A stretch of 64,000 nucleotides of DNA from Anthoceros angustus (GCA_010909165.1 VJWM01000044.1:1550001-1614000), one strand, 5' to 3'. Counted from the stretch's first letter, positions 43,305 through 56,591 are shown. Numbers and translations are program-made. The notes: generated by a model from the letters alone, not told the origin.

Positions 43305-45011
43305 CTACTTTTGAGGATCCACGAACTGGAGTATGTCAATAACAGTGGAGGTGATAGTGCAGACTGTGAGGAGAAGGAACAGGAGGGAGCCACCTATAAC
43401 CCACGGTCTGGACGAGTCGCAGTAAGTTCGCTTGAACTCATACCACCTGCTCTGGACAACCTTGGTATAATGCTTACACATAGCGCTCACCATGGCTTCC
43501 CAAGCATCGCTGTGAATAGGCTCAGACAAGCCATCACACATGTGGTTCCACATGACTGCAGCTTTGTCGTCGTCAAGTAGATTAACAATCACGCCCCGCT
43601 TGGAAAGCACTTGCACATCTTCCTTGCTGTCCACCAACTGGTCCATGAGCTGAAGGTAGCTCCGAACGAAGTACCTGTCCGGGTAGCACAGCTGCTCATA
43701 CAAGCCAAGGTTGCGGAAGACGGCAGCCGTGTTGTTGGTGATCTTGACCTTGGGCAAGCAGAGAGTAGGGTGCCGCCACAGCCCGCTCCTGGCCTCGAAC
43801 TGCACGTCCTGCAGAGTCACAGCCGTGGCCCTAACCACGATCCCGGCCTCCGCAAGCTTGCTGGCAGGCAGAACCCGATACAGCTCCAACTCCTCCGCCC
43901 CCGTCTTATCATCCATGCTGGTGGAGTGCCAGAAATGGTACCGGATGCTCCACCAGGACACCATGCGGCGAGCCAGGAGCTCGAGGAATCCCACCACCGT
44001 GCTGGGCACTGGGTTGTACCAGGACAATTGCAGGGACTCCGTCTTGTCCGGGTTCGACCCTCTCCCGCACACCACCCGGTAGACGCAGTCCAGAATGTGC
44101 ATGTTCTCCGACAGCCCTATCACTACCTTGCTGTTCAGGATGTTGTCATGCAATCGCGCCCTGTTGCAGATGAAGGGGAAGCAGCGCACCACAGCCTGGG
44201 TGAGGGCAAATTCGAGGGAGTCGGTGTGGGTGGCGGTGAAGTCATCGTACATCCGGTGCAGGGCCTTGTTCACCATGAAGAGGACGCCCATGGGGATCTG
44301 GTTCTCCAGGAGCACGAGATCGGTGAAGAAGGATCCCAAGCGGCCCTCCAGGCCCCCTTCCCGCACTACGTGCTGGAAATGCTGCTGGAAGAGAGCCGCG
44401 GGAGCTTTCCTGTGGAAGAAATTCGTAGACTCGTCCAGGCTGTTGCTCAGGGTGCACAGCACCACCAGCACGAACACTGCATCCAGAGCCAGTCGGTGCT
44501 GGATGTCGGGATTGGCTGCCTCCAGCTTGACGGACTCCGCAGTGGAGTAGTAGACAGCATATGCTCCCTTCCACGGGAAGTTCTTGTCGAGGATGATGGA
44601 GTTCACAAACCCATGCCAGCCATGGGTCACGTCGCCGGTGGAAGAGAAACGCTCAATGTCGTCGTCAGGGTGTCTGCGCTTGAAGTGGGATCCCACAACA
44701 GCCGCAATTGCGCGCTTGATTCTCTCGGAGGTGGAATCCATGGCTTCATCGCTGGCGTTGTGGTGAAGCAGGCCCAGCCGGAATTCTTGAGGCTTGAAGG
44801 CCTCGGGATAGGGATGCGCGATGGTGTTCATGTGTTCGGGGACTAAAGGAATGGTCGTGTTCCGGACCCACCAACCCAGCCTTGCCATGTCCGCACGCTC
44901 TTGATCCTTCCTCATAGCCTGGAGCAGGCGACCCGCCCACAGGTCTTTAAGCTTTCGCATTGGACTGTCATCCCGCTCCACATCCTCGTCCTCTACCAAG
45001 TCCTGCAACAT
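43305..45011 (-). CDS. DUF247 plant membrane protein, 568 aa
   Basis: Single exon, ATG at 45011. DUF247 hallmarks are present: DLVLLENQIPMGVLF near residue 235, a VLPASKLAEAGI segment near 385, NLGLYEQLC near 435, and a C-terminal membrane span (SLLFLLLTVCTITSTV) near residue 545. The N-terminal ~100 residues are charged and helical. DUF247 proteins are plant-specific membrane proteins; some take part in grass self-incompatibility, but most have no known role. The frame is intact and of normal size or slightly long for the family. Confidence 0.92.
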   Translation of the reverse strand: MLQDLVEDEDVERDDSPMRKLKDLWAGRLLQAMRKDQERADMARLGWWVRNTTIPLVPEHMNTIAHPYPEAFKPQEFRLGLLHHNASDEAMDSTSERIKRAIAAVVGSHFKRRHPDDDIERFSSTGDVTHGWHGFVNSIILDKNFPWKGAYAVYYSTAESVKLEAANPDIQHRLALDAVFVLVVLCTLSNSLDESTNFFHRKAPAALFQQHFQHVVREGGLEGRLGSFFTDLVLLENQIPMGVLFMVNKALHRMYDDFTATHTDSLEFALTQAVVRCFPFICNRARLHDNILNSKVVIGLSENMHILDCVYRVVCGRGSNPDKTESLQLSWYNPVPSTVVGFLELLARRMVSWWSIRYHFWHSTSMDDKTGAEELELYRVLPASKLAEAGIVVRATAVTLQDVQFEARSGLWRHPTLCLPKVKITNNTAAVFRNLGLYEQLCYPDRYFVRSYLQLMDQLVDSKEDVQVLSKRGVIVNLLDDDKAAVMWNHMCDGLSEPIHSDAWEAMVSAMCKHYTKVVQSRWYEFKRTYCDSSRPWVIGGSLLFLLLTVCTITSTVIDILQFVDPQK

Positions 45012-45663
45012 CCTGACTAGCTACAAGCTTGCTAGCTCCCGAAGGAGCTCAGCGTCTCACGGTGAACAGCAATCCGGGAGTGCTCTTGCAACGTATGCAC
45101 GACATTACTGGTCCATTAGATCGTTGATGGAGGCAGCCCGCCTCTCCTCAGGCCACCACATTTCCCGACGCTTCAATGCCGTAATGTCGCGTGGAACCCT
45201 TGCACAAAGTGCATCAGTGTCGCATTTTTGGCTCCGACAGACATACGGGCTAACGCCTGGCCAGTTGAGTTGGTCGTGGACGATGTCAACTTGAGAAATG
45301 CCAAGGCAATTGCATTTGTACAAATTGAACTCTTCAGTCTATTAGAAGCTCCTCAGCTGGATCAATAGCGTGCGCTCCATTTTCCTCTCCTGGAGATCAT
45401 GAAGCTCTCAAGGGCAAAGAGCTGGCCAGCGTTTTGGTTATCTTGGGGGAAAAGAGCCAGCCATTTGATTCTCTCGTAAGAAAAGAGCCAGCCATTTCCT
45501 TCTCTGGAGGGAAGAGAGCCAGCTTCTTTTCTGCAGAGCCTGGAAGGGCGTGGTGAGATGCTGGGCCCAAAGTGCCGATCTAGTATATTAAAAGTTGGCC
45601 ACCACCGCCTAACCAAAACGTAGGGGGAATCTTGTAAGGACCGGTGTGCCCACACACCTCTAG
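45012..45663. other. Intergenic
   Basis: No gene. Imperfect ~38-bp repeats with core AAGAGCCAGCCATT lie at about 45465-45525, in the likely 3' region of the downstream gene. Confidence 0.5.
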
Positions 45664-48248
45664 CTACCTGCCAAGAAGACTTCTGATCCCGCTCAGCAAG
45701 CCCAGTGAGGACGCTTTCACTGGACTGTCTGGGTCCGCTCCTCCAGATACCGCAGCCCGCAACTCGCGCAACCTACTGCGGAGAACCTGCCAGCCATAGA
45801 ATGCGTAAGTCACAAAGACTGGACGGAAACCCTCCGATGCAAATGCACAATACCATCCCGCCGTGCACACACGAGCACTCACAGTTTGCAGACGGTACAG
45901 TATTCTGCGTTCGTTGATGCAAAGCAGAACAGCACTTTGCATCAGCCACTGGGCTCGTTCTTTGGGGGATTCTGAGGTGGCGGTTGCCTCGTCGATGATG
46001 TTGTCGGCCAGCTTTTCCTTACCCTGGAACAACGCGCGCAATGTGTTACTATTTGAACAGCTCTCACCAGCAGAAGCTCTAATTGGAGAAGCCATCACCT
46101 TCAAGAAAGCAGTGTATGAGGAGATGGCAGCTTCACATGTTGCCAGCAGATGTTCGTGAGCCTGGATGTCAGTAGCTAACGACAGCTGTGACAAGTACAG
46201 GCTGTCTTGGTTCGCAGACGCTTTATCGGTTGCAGCAAGAGCCATCTGCGAGATCACAGCGATAACAGCCATCAAAGAAGGACACACAACATCATCCCCA
46301 CCGTCCTGAGAGAAATCACTGGTTACCTGTTTGAAAGTCGGCTCCAGTTCGGCTGGGCTTACTACTAGACGGGCATAAGCCAGCATCTGTGTTGCCAAGC
46401 CATCTTTCCTCACTGGGTACCTTTGCGGACTAGGATACGGTCAAGAGGCTCACCCTAAACACTCACGCTTCGTGATTCAACCATTGAAACACTGACAGCA
46501 CTCAAACACAGACTCTTAAAACTTTCAGGATACGTAGCAAGGGCGTTCTCCTTCAAGGCACTGAGCTTAGCTTCATACATTTCATCTTGCGGGTCCAGTC
46601 CCAATGACAATTCTACCGCGTCCTCATCATTGACTTCCGACGGCACGAAGCCGTAAGCAATTAAAAGCTCACTGCTGGAACGCTTGCCATAAGAATTGAA
46701 TACCTGACAATGATAGCCCGCCGCATGAGTAAGAAATCAAGCTTCTACCCACATTCAGACCATCTTTGTGTGAAAACTACCTGCTGACCCTCATCATAGT
46801 CTTGGCCAGCAGCCAGTTGAACTGACACTGAAGACGGATTGAAATCCAGGAATGTCTTAGCCTGCAATTTATCAGGAATGCAGCCTCTGTAAGTAACAAA
46901 ACATCAGCTGACACTAACACAGCAGCCACCAGTAGACGTAGCCCTCGGTTAGCTCTTTCGTTGAAATGCAGGTACCTCAGTACTGTGATTGAACATATCT
47001 GCCAGCGGAACCAAAGCAACTTGGCCAAGCGTAGGTAACCTAACCTGGACGTACAACCTGTGAGGTTCTGAGATATAAAAATCCCCAACTCTCAATAACC
47101 AGCCTGTGTGAGATGATTGATTGAGTACTTACCGCACGAGAGAAGAGAATACCAAACGCCCATATGAAAGTGTCCAACTGAAACACCTGAAACAAGTACC
47201 CAGCAAATTTCGGTATTGTCAACTTGGACGAGAGTCCAGGAGAAAGCATAATCGTGCAGCATACCTGAGGTGGGAACTGTTCAGGATGCTTGGAGAAGAT
47301 CTTTTCTCTCAAGCTTTCAAATCTGGTATTCGACAGTAGTTGTGTAAACATCAGCTCCAAGCTACTTCGCTCACTCTGAACAAGGAAGGCGTACACCCTC
47401 TTGCAGAGCAAACAACGTAAGGGCCTCCAGACCGACTGGACTTACGAATTGGATGGGAGCATACACGTCAGTTACGTCCGAAATGCACTCCTTAGCTCGT
47501 ATCCTTGTGCACGACGCAGAGAGGTACTTATTCACGTCAGCAAGAGACCTGTTGGGAGAGCAACCCACCGACCAGAGTAATTACAACACATCAACCATGA
47601 CAGCCACCAGCAGCAACTTTGACATGCGCTGTGCATACCACTGCAAAATGGAACTGGGCTGCTGAGGCAGGGAATCTATGTAGTGGCTCCATCTTGAGGC
47701 CTTCCCCAGGGAAGCTTCACTGACGAGATACGTGGCGAGCATGGGCCACTCTGGCACCTCTTCCTGCTTCATTATCTCCCCGATTTCGGGTGAGCTCCAC
47801 CTCTGCCAAACCAGGAGGCCCACCAAGTTCAGCACCACTCCCCTCACCCTCCACAGGTGAAGGAGGCAGGGCTGAATCTTACGGAGTTCACTGTGATGAT
47901 GGTTGACGAAGGAACAGAAATGACCAACTCTCCCCTTCGAATCTTGCGAGCCGCCACCATCCCTCTCCCACCCGTGTCCACCTTCTTCACAGCCACCTTG
48001 GGCGGTGGCAGCCCTTCCCTGGACAGCCATTCCTGGCACGCATTTGCCGTCTCCACCGAGTAGACATCAGAGCCCCAGCTGACGCCCGCATTCTTCACAT
48101 GCTCGCTGCCTTGAGCTGGAGTTGACACGGCACATGACACGCCCAGTCCCCGTCTTTGGGACCTCACCCGACTTCCCAGCGGACTCCTGCATACGCGCAA
48201 CCCCCTCAAATCAACGGGCCGCGAGAGACACAGTTGTCCGGCCATCAT
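45664..48248 (-). CDS. Plastid SET-domain protein methyltransferase (Rubisco LSMT-like), about ten exons, ~600 aa
   Basis: A SET-domain lysine methyltransferase of the Rubisco large-subunit methyltransferase family. Exon 1 (47892-48248) starts with an Arg/Ser-rich, acidic-poor stretch typical of a plastid transit peptide, then gives GLPPPKVAVKKVDTGGRGMVA and GELVISVPSS. Later exons are 47639-47802, 47446-47548, 47265-47375, 47133-47186, 46976-47044, 46781-46861, 46467-46703, about 45883-46415 and 45664-45786. They carry WAFGILFSRAV, LVPLADMFNHST and YGKRSSSELLIAYGF, the S-adenosylmethionine-site motifs. A C-terminal Rubisco-binding-like helical domain follows. I could not place the junction of exons 8 and 9 in frame. 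Substrate is inferred; another plastid protein is possible. Confidence 0.85.
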
Positions 48249-48982
48249 CCTTTCCGCGCTTGCTACGGCTGAGCAATCTGAAGGTGTGAAATGAGACTCC
48301 CTCAAGCAGGAAGTGATACACAACGCGGCCCCGAATGCGCAAATAAGAACGCAGTACAAAGGATAGGATTGGCTCTGGGTCCAAACCACAACAGACAGAG
48401 GCTTCCGTCTTCCAATGTTTGTACAAGGTCTGCGCTCATGACGAGGTACAGTTAAATTTGCACAGGGCTGTTGTACAACTACATTTAACACCGGAGGCAC
48501 AGGGACAAGCCGTGATCTTGGGCAGCTGGGGAGACATAGCGCGGTCTTCAGAGCTGGGTGATGCGAGATCCCGGAATCGCACGTCACCACGCCTCGGTTG
48601 CAAACAGCTCAACAATCGCAAGTCCTGATTGGATCAGGCAGAAACTGTCAGAATTTCCCAAGAAGTTGCGCTACGTGGAGCATTCTCCATCTTGAACGTC
48701 ATACAATCTCCAAGCTCTGATCTACACCTTCATGCACCTCACAGGCACAGCTGCAAATGAAGCAAAAAAGTCTGACAGAAGATTGCCCCCCTACATCTCT
48801 GCTCAAGAAGGAAAAACAAACCTACCCTTCGAGGGCCTACAACGGCACTGCTTCAAGCAGTTGGAGGTTGAATTCCTCACCATGAAGTACCGCTCCGTAC
48901 ACCTCAGACAAGTTTCACAGGAAGTTGGCCCGAGCTGCATGATGGAGCTTACTCGGCAATGCAGTGTTGAGTTGAGCCAAGA
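48249..48982. other. Intergenic: 5' flank of SET gene and 3' flank of CWF19L1 gene
   Basis: Genes are head-to-tail on the minus strand. No additional gene is seen. Confidence 0.5.
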
Positions 48983-50942
48983 TCAATCCTTGTCCGGATC
49001 AAATTGACGGAATATCCTACAAAATTCTTGCACCATAGCTGTCTCTTTTTCCTTGCTGATTTTACAAGTCTTCCAGTCACCTCTCTCTGGCATGTCTAGC
49101 AAATTTGCCAATACTTCCCTGCCAAATTGCATGGGGATCTTTACACCAGAAGCCAATGGCTGGGCAAGGACTGTGCCGTCAGGAAGCTCCACAGTGAAAT
49201 AGTTGACGCCATCACCAAGAAAATCTTTCAAAGCTTGCCTCCTTGCCTCAGCATCTCCGCTTGGAGGAAACACCTGAAACTCAAGACCGACACCCACTCC
49301 TGCTGACTCGAAAGCCCGTTGCACTCTGCCTGCCTTGGGAAGGGGGATGGGAAGAACCTGTAAGTGTGCATGTGTACCCGCCCGAAGCTGCAAATACCTT
49401 TCAAAGAAGATAACAGCCTGCCCTTGTCCGTTGAAGCACTGTCTAAGCGCATCCTTATACTTGTCGATCTCATCTTGGGTATCTGATGAGAGCGACATCA
49501 ATGAAGGGAAGTGCTCTATAGGGATGATCAATACGTGACCGGGTACCAAAGGTCCCTTGGCCAAAGCACAGTAACATTGATCACCTACACTAATAACCAA
49601 ATGTGCATCTACAGTAGCATTTGAGAGACAAAACCAGCAAGGTCCCGCAGGCGTTTTCGGACCCGTGCCATCGCCACCTGCCTCTAAGCTGTGTCTGTAC
49701 CTACAGTCAGCACCCTTTTCGCAACTCCCTTTCGTAATGAAATCGAAACAGGACCCTCTTGGAATGGGTACACCATCTATATCGTGCTTGAAATGACACC
49801 TCGATTCCCTCGAGCATGAACCCTTGGAAACAAATTCAAAGCAGACTCTTTCTCCGCCAGTTCCATCCCGTGTCTTCTGTCGTTTGTTGTCAGCATACCT
49901 CCAATATTGCCCCTCAAGACTATCTTCCATTGCCGGGGCACTCTCTGCCTTGGTCTTTACAGAAACCTGACCTGCATTTTGAGTTGCAGAGTTTCCCTCC
50001 ACTTCATACGGAGACGGGGTAGTATTTGCGACTTTCACCCCTAATTCTGCCGGTGTCATGGCAGACGCTGGTGTAGGAGATAGGGCATGTAAAAATTTCT
50101 GCTTCTTGTCATTGCCGACAGCCCCAAGCCCGATGAACCTCGTCACGTGAATAGAACCATCGGTAGTGTACGGCTCCCGAGCATAGAAAACTCCACAAGA
50201 CCCTGCTATGTGATACCGAGGCTTCAGCTCTGCTGCCAATTCTGCTACCACGGATGTACCTGTACCCCAACACTGCCGTATCAGAACGCCAAATATTCAC
50301 TGAATCCCTCAACAGACTTCAATCCGATCACCGTAATCCCAAGCAACCAAAAACTGTCTCACCTGCAGGTTGACTCAGCTCAGCAGGGACAGCTGAAAGA
50401 TCTGCACCCGCAAGAATCCCACTTGGCCACTCGTTGGTGAGAAACACATCGACGACATTAGGATCATCTGCGCACGCGCGCAGAGCATCCACATCGTCCT
50501 CGTGATGAGCCCCTGCCACGGCTGCACCTTTTGCATCATGATACAGGATCGCATCATGCTTGCCACCCAGAAACGCTATCTTCAATCCTTTAAAATTCAG
50601 GATACCGCTCCCCCTCAGCCAGAAGAGGTTCTCACAAACCCGAACCCCGTCAGAGGTGAACCCAGCCTTCGCAGCTTCTGCTCTGGCAGCTGACAGCAGA
50701 ATGGCCGCACCTTCACCATAATCTCCTAAGAAATACGTAGGAATTGGAACAGCCTTCCTCCCCTGTACGTAATCCTCAACCTCCTCAATTCCTTGGGCAT
50801 CAGTAGGAAGAAACTGTCCCACGCAAAAAAGAGCATCAAAGGGTCCATTACTCTTGTTTACAGACGCCACTCTCTTGAATAGAGCATTGAGCTTGCCAAA
50901 CACATCGCCGCTGAACAACACTCTGGGCGAAGCCTTGTTCAT
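48983..50942 (-). CDS. CWF19L1-like CCCH zinc-finger protein, two exons, 618 aa
   Basis: Exon 1 is 50363-50942 (ATG at 50942); exon 2 is 48983-50259. The GT-AG junction restores frame (1857 nt). The N-terminal half is a metallophosphatase-like domain (VLFSGDVFG, FDALFCVGQF, FLTNEWPSGI), as in the Drn1/CWF19L1 family that debranching enzymes use. Two CCCH fingers follow near residues 330-385 (C-x8-C-x5-C-x3-H and C-x7-C-x5-C-x3-H). Then come the CwfJ N-terminal HIT-like domain (CWFCLSN, GHVLIIPIEH and the THAHLQVLPI histidine motif) and the CwfJ C-terminal domain. The plant form is known as a CCCH zinc-finger protein. The family works with the spliceosome and intron-lariat turnover in the nucleus. 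Confidence 0.93.
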
Positions 50943-51090
50943 CTCTTACCGCCAGTGAGAATGCGTCACTGAAACCCTAAATCTCAGCTAGCTGCATATC
51001 CCCGCGACAGGAGCGATGTGTGTCCGGGTTTGGTGGGTCTGACTGTTAATAGTATTTTATAATTCTTTACGTACGATGAGTGTCCCCCGC

Positions 51091-51163
51091 GCGCGTGTAG
51101 CTCAGTGGATAGAGCGTCTGTTTCCTAAGCAGAAAGTCGCAGGTTCGACCCCTGCCTCGCGCG
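51091..51163 (+). tRNA. tRNA-Arg (CCT)
   Basis: 73 nt cloverleaf. Acceptor arms are GCGCGTG/CTCGCGC with one T-T mismatch. The D arm is AGCTCAGTGGATAGAGC. The anticodon loop TTCCTAA gives CCT. The T arm holds GGTTCGACCCC. There is no intron. Confidence 0.95.
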
Positions 51164-52086
51164 AGGAGGCGTAGGTCAATTTCTGTGATCCCCATTTTAA
51201 TGGGACCGGGCCCGGTATGTCCGCATGCACTCAGTTAGACTGTAAAACTAGAACCTGACTATCAATAAAGTTGTTCCTTGCTGCGTCGGAGTGCTAGCTG
51301 CGTATTGAAGAAGGAGTGCTTGCTGCGTATTGAAGAATTGTTGGTACGGGCCTCACTGTCTTCGGTAACCCGAGCCCATCCCTTCGAGAGAGAATTGGCA
51401 CACCCGTCTCCTCTCTATGTGAGACAAAAGGTGAGAATTGGCACACCCTTGAGACAAAAGGTTGCGTGGACGAAGCTGGGCGAGTGGGAGAGGTGAAGTC
51501 CAAAGGTTGCGTGGACGAAGCTGGGCGAGTGGGAGAGGTGAAGTCCAAAGGTTGCGTGGACGAAGCTGGGCGAGTGGGAGAGGTGCAGTCCATAGCACGT
51601 AGCGGTAGGATCGGAGGTGGTTGAGGTGCAGTCTATGGACCCTAAACCTAACCGAGGGTTACATTTGTAAGAATCACTTCACATAAGCTCCACTCTCTCT
51701 CCATAGGGTGTAGCGGTAGGAGCGTAGGTATCACTGTCGTAAGAATCACTTCACAAAAGCTCCACGCTCTCGTGAAGGATGGTGACGATCCTTTGCGGCC
51801 TGAGGCCGGACAGGCGATGAGGCCCGAGGCTGTGGTGGCAGCGCGAGCTTAGCCAGGCCGGGCGGTGCGGACTGAGGTCTGCCGGGCGGCATGGGCAATG
51901 CGGCCTCCGGCTGAGTCCGGGAGGTTGAGCGGGCGAGGGGAGGCCGGGACGCCTCGGACTCGGAAGGCCGAGCGGCTTTGGGCTCAGGCCCAGTGGCTTC
52001 TGGTTCTCTTACCTCCTTTCGCTCTTGACCATTGCATACATGGCGGGCCCCGCCTTTGAGCGCACAGGCGCAGCACCTACTTTCTT
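51164..52086. other. No gene; tandem repeat and LINE leader
   Basis: Contains the 45-bp tandem repeat described separately and GC-rich DNA. The last few hundred bases are probably the LINE 5' end; its exact start could not be placed. Confidence 0.45.
51457..51590. repeat. 45-bp tandem repeat, three copies
   Basis: Unit core GGTTGCGTGGACGAAGC repeats every 45 bp (51457, 51502, 51547), nearly without change. Since 45 is a multiple of three, it makes 15-residue repeats in a shadow minus-strand frame. I see no reason to call that a gene. Confidence 0.88.
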
Positions 52087-54747
52087 ATGGCTTCGGATAT
52101 CATGCTTGGATGTGGACCATCTGTTGGAGGAGAAATCGTTTCACTATTGGACTCCACAGACTTTACAGAATCGCAGGCTCCCACATCCTCCAAGGGAACG
52201 AGGGGCAAGAATAAAATCGAGAGGCTGTTCAAATCTTTCCTAGTTAATATGAAGAAGTTGCGATCAGACTTTCAGGCTTCCCAAGCTGAGTTGCACGAAC
52301 TTAAATCGGAGTTCCGAATTTCTAAGCAACATTTTGAAGACAAGATTCAGGCCCAGCAACTCGAGATTGCTGCACTTCGAAGGGAATTGGAGCGTGAATC
52401 TCTAGTCATACGTGCGGATCTTCTCCAGCATCAACACCAAATTGCTTCCGTCAACAAGCAATTGCCTTCTTATCTTCCAAAGATGGCGGTTTCTCAATTA
52501 AAAACAGACGTCTTCCAACATCACCGGCGATTGGACACATTCAGTGGAGTTTTCGCACATTATTTACGCTCAGCGAGGCGTGGCGACCTTCAAACAAGAT
52601 ATTATTTAGCAAGCTTCCACTTCCATGGAAGTTAAATGTTTGGAGCTCAAGAAATTCGTCCAAGGAGAAGTGTAGGATATGTCTAGCAGTATGTCCATTT
52701 CCAAACTCGAAGTCGCAGACCAGATTTTGGCAGCAAAACAATTTATGCAGTCCGAAGTGGAGAAGTTGGGCAATGCCTCGCTGTTGGTTCCTCCTCCTCA
52801 AGCCGTGCCATCCTTGCCTTCAGAAGCCGTTGATGCGGCAATTCTTGAATCTCAAGAACGGATCAGGCGCTCCCTCAATCTTGAGTGGCGGGCTTGTCGG
52901 TCGAACACCGCAGAAGTCATATCCAGTTCTTAGCCACGAAGCTCCATTTACGAGCATATCTTTCCGAATGCTTGGTGGTGGGTAAGGACCTGCTCGTCCT
53001 TTAGTCTTTCTCATCCGTTTCCATTCTCTCCAGTATAGGCTCCAAGTGTTGCGCGCCCATACTAATCTCCGAGACCAAGATATTTATATAGGAGATGATT
53101 TAACCAAGCTACGGTGAAGACCAAGCAAGCTTTGATGCGGCTTCGAGGCTCGTGGGAAGGCCTTTCTTCCATGGAGATCGGTGATTGTCAAAGAGCCCTC
53201 CCGAGTTCGACGGCTCTTGACCTTATGAAGGTCACTGCTTTGCAATGCCCACCGAGGAATCATCAAGATGGCTTCCTGGAATTGTAATGGATCTTTATGG
53301 GCACAACCAGCGGATTGCTCCATCTTTTTGTGGGGCACGACTTGATCTTCCTTACTGAAACTCATGAACACCAGGCTAGACAAACGCCCCACCTTTCCCA
53401 ACTTCCTTTCTTTTTCTCTTTTCAGGAATTATGTTTCTTCAAAGATGCCCAAGGCTGCAGGTGGCGTCGCTTGTTTTTTCCGATCTTCTCTCTCTAATTT
53501 CATCACTGTCGTTAGAGAGGACTCCTTCGCGAGGGTCTTATGGATCAAGGTTTCTGCAACCATCTTTCCATCTAACCGTATGCCTCAAGGAGATATTCTC
53601 TTGGTTGGAGACTTCAATGCTTGGACCTCTTCGGAACAATCTTCTATCTACGCACCAAATGATCGACATCAACTATTCCCGCTTGACGTCGCAGACCTGG
53701 GCCTGCAGAGAAGGTCTGATGATCCACACTAGGTTAATCTTTTCGGCAGGGCACTTCTCAACCTCATGGAGTCACATGGATTATTTATATACAACGGACT
53801 CTCTCAATGGCACAGGCGAGAGGATCACCCACTTTGCGCCTTGGTCAACTTCCTGTTCTTGATTACGTTCTAGGGCGGGCTTCTTCGTTTCTTGATTGCA
53901 TCAATTTTATGTTTCTAACTTCAAGCCTCTAGAGTCGACCATGCCTTCTTGTCTTGGCACATCTCGTGTCATAAGCCTCAAGCCATTCTACAATACCACA
54001 AGTCTCCTAGAGTCGCTTTTCCTCGACCATCGTCTAGCTTCCCAATACTCCTCTCTTTTGAAAAGATCCTTGGCGCTATTCCTCCGTCTCTTCCCTTCCC
54101 AAGCTTACGCTTTCACTTCACGCCGTGCTTTCTTGTGCACATCAAATCTTCCCTCCTAAACCTTGTCACCGTCAAGCTTTCCAACTGCTCCTCGTCATCC
54201 ACTGGTTTGATGGCGAGTGCAAACGCCTTCCATACTCACAACTACCTTGAGCTCTCAAGGTTCCATCCAAGTCTCATCATTCCAGTTGTACAAAATTGTC
54301 AAGCCGTACAAAGCCCTCATTCTTTGTCAAAAGTGCTTTCTTTTCCTCCCAACGTGATCGTCTTGTCAAGCTCCTCAAGGAATCCCCTGGCGGTGCTGCT
54401 TTTTGGAGGGAGTTTCATTCCCATCAAACTATCCAAGCTAGTCTCGAGCTTATCGAATATGTCCAAACTCTTTTCTTTAGAATCTATACCCCTCGAGTTA
54501 GGACCATGGATCCGGGTCAAGCTTTTCACTCGACCTTATCCTTACCGCCATCAATAACCTTAGATCTGGTAGAGCCCCGACCACGAAGACATTCTGAGAG
54601 CTTTTCTCGTATGCAAGTCCTATGGTGATTGCTCCCCCTTGCTATTTGTTCAAGGCTTTGGTCCATGGATTTCGGATGAGTGGTCTTTGGAATGACATCC
54701 ATTCCATCTTCAAGACGGTGTGACTCCCATCTAACTATAGGTATATC

Positions 54748-55350
54748 ATGGTTGAGTCCATTTTGCCAAGATCTTTAGCTCTTGCTTGGAAATTCTCACT
54801 CGACTTGGTGAGAATCTTTGGAGTTAGGGCAGGGGCTGGATTCGTCGCGCACCAGGATAATCTCTTCACTCTTATTGCTATTATTCAAGAAGCCAAAAGC
54901 AAACACAAGGATAACATACATATTTATGTATGTTTTGTTGACTTCAAGTGGGGATTTGATTCTATCTCCAAGGAGAAGCTCTTTGACCGGTTCCATAGGC
55001 TTGGTATGCCTCCTCATCTTCTACATGTCATAGGGGTTCTATATGACAAGGTGAAAGCCAAGACCCGCACTCCTTTTACTGCTTTTGACCTGTTGGATTT
55101 GCTTTGCAACATGGGAGTGTGGCAGGGAGATCCATCTTCTCCTAACCTATTTGGCCTTTACATTGATGAATTGGAGTCTTGGATTGCAGAGTATGGGGAT
55201 CCTAGTTGCCTCCTTTCCTTGGTTTACATTGCTATTCTCTTGTATGCGGATGACATTGCCCTTCTCTCCCACTCTCCTGAGGGCCTCCAACAACAACTTG
55301 ACATATTGTCGCCAAGCAAGAGATTTGGAGGTCAATCTCAAGAAGACTAA
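54748..55350 (+). pseudogene. LINE reverse transcriptase domain
   Basis: A 200-codon frame with the RT finger-palm: AGFVAHQDNLFTLIAIIQEA, VCFVDFKWGFDSISKEKLF, GVWQGDPSSPNLFGLYIDELE and LLYADDIALLSHSPEGLQQQ. The catalytic Asp pair is intact. The frame is lost just after it, and the thumb continues elsewhere. Confidence 0.9.
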
Positions 55351-56591
55351 GGTCATGTTCTTCAGCAGGATCGGTGCAACACAATCTCAAGTTCTACTAT
55401 AAGGTGAACTTGTCCGGTAGTTCGATCTTATGTCTACAGGTGGAACTCTGTATGGACACTTGATGGAAGCTCTGCCTCCGCTCGCATTCTCAAGGGTGTG
55501 GCATCGGCGTGTGGGGTTCGAAGACAGTGCTCTCGGATGCACATCAAGGACATCCCCACTCAGCAATGGTTATTCAACACGGTCGTCGTTCCTTGACTAT
55601 GTATGCAGCGGAGTTTTGGGGACCGTACCTCTCTCCCGACGATTGGTGCAAGGTGGAGGAGGTTCAGACATCCTTTCTTCGTCCCCACATTGCGTGCAAG
55701 AGGTATGTCCCCCTTCCCATCTTCCTTGCAGAGTTTGCCACATTCCCGCTTGAGCTGGATGGTCTATTTCGCTTGACTAACTTCTTCTACCGCCTCTGTT
55801 CATTGGAAGAAGCTCATTCGGATCATCCTACCTCCCTCCTCATACCTTCTTTTTGCTTTTCAGTCCTCCCGGAAATTAGCCATCTCGGAAAATAAGACTT
55901 GCTGGTATGCGCAATCTTGCTCATAGTTGCAGAAATGTGGATTTTGTCTCGAGAGTCTTCCGCCCCATCCCCTTGTCCAGTTCTTGCCACCTCCTCCAAA
56001 TAAGTCGAGCCGCCTTGATTTGCAGGTCCTATACTTAGTCTCCTCTCTCTCTCCTTATCCCCTAGGCTTGACACTTGTAAACAGTATTTTCGTACTTTAT
56101 CTAATTCTGGGAAACCAGTGCTCCCTCTTTACCTTCGCACCCCTATGTCTTTCAAATTAAGGATGATTATAGGTCATCTTCGTGTTGGGTCTCACCGTCT
56201 TAGGATTGAGGCGGATAGATGGCTCGTCCTAAGCCACCAAAGGAGTCAATTTGCGGGTTATACAGGGTGGGCGAAGAACACTTTGTGTTCCTCTTTCACA
56301 TCTATGAAGATATTCGGCGGAATTTTATCCCTCTATTTACAATAGCACGATCTTCACTTTAGCTTTTCTCTTTTCACGATCCTATTTACATGGGTGTATG
56401 CTTAAAGCAAATGTGGGAGAAGCGGACTCAACATTTTCAAGAGTTCAACATACCTGACATTATATAATGATTCACATCACTAGTTCTCAGGCCAGATTCA
56501 GAATAGCGGTTAATTTTTCATTATACCTTCTTTGTATGTATGACAAATCAGTCCCATGACGGAAACCCATCCTTAGTGGACTTAAATAAAA

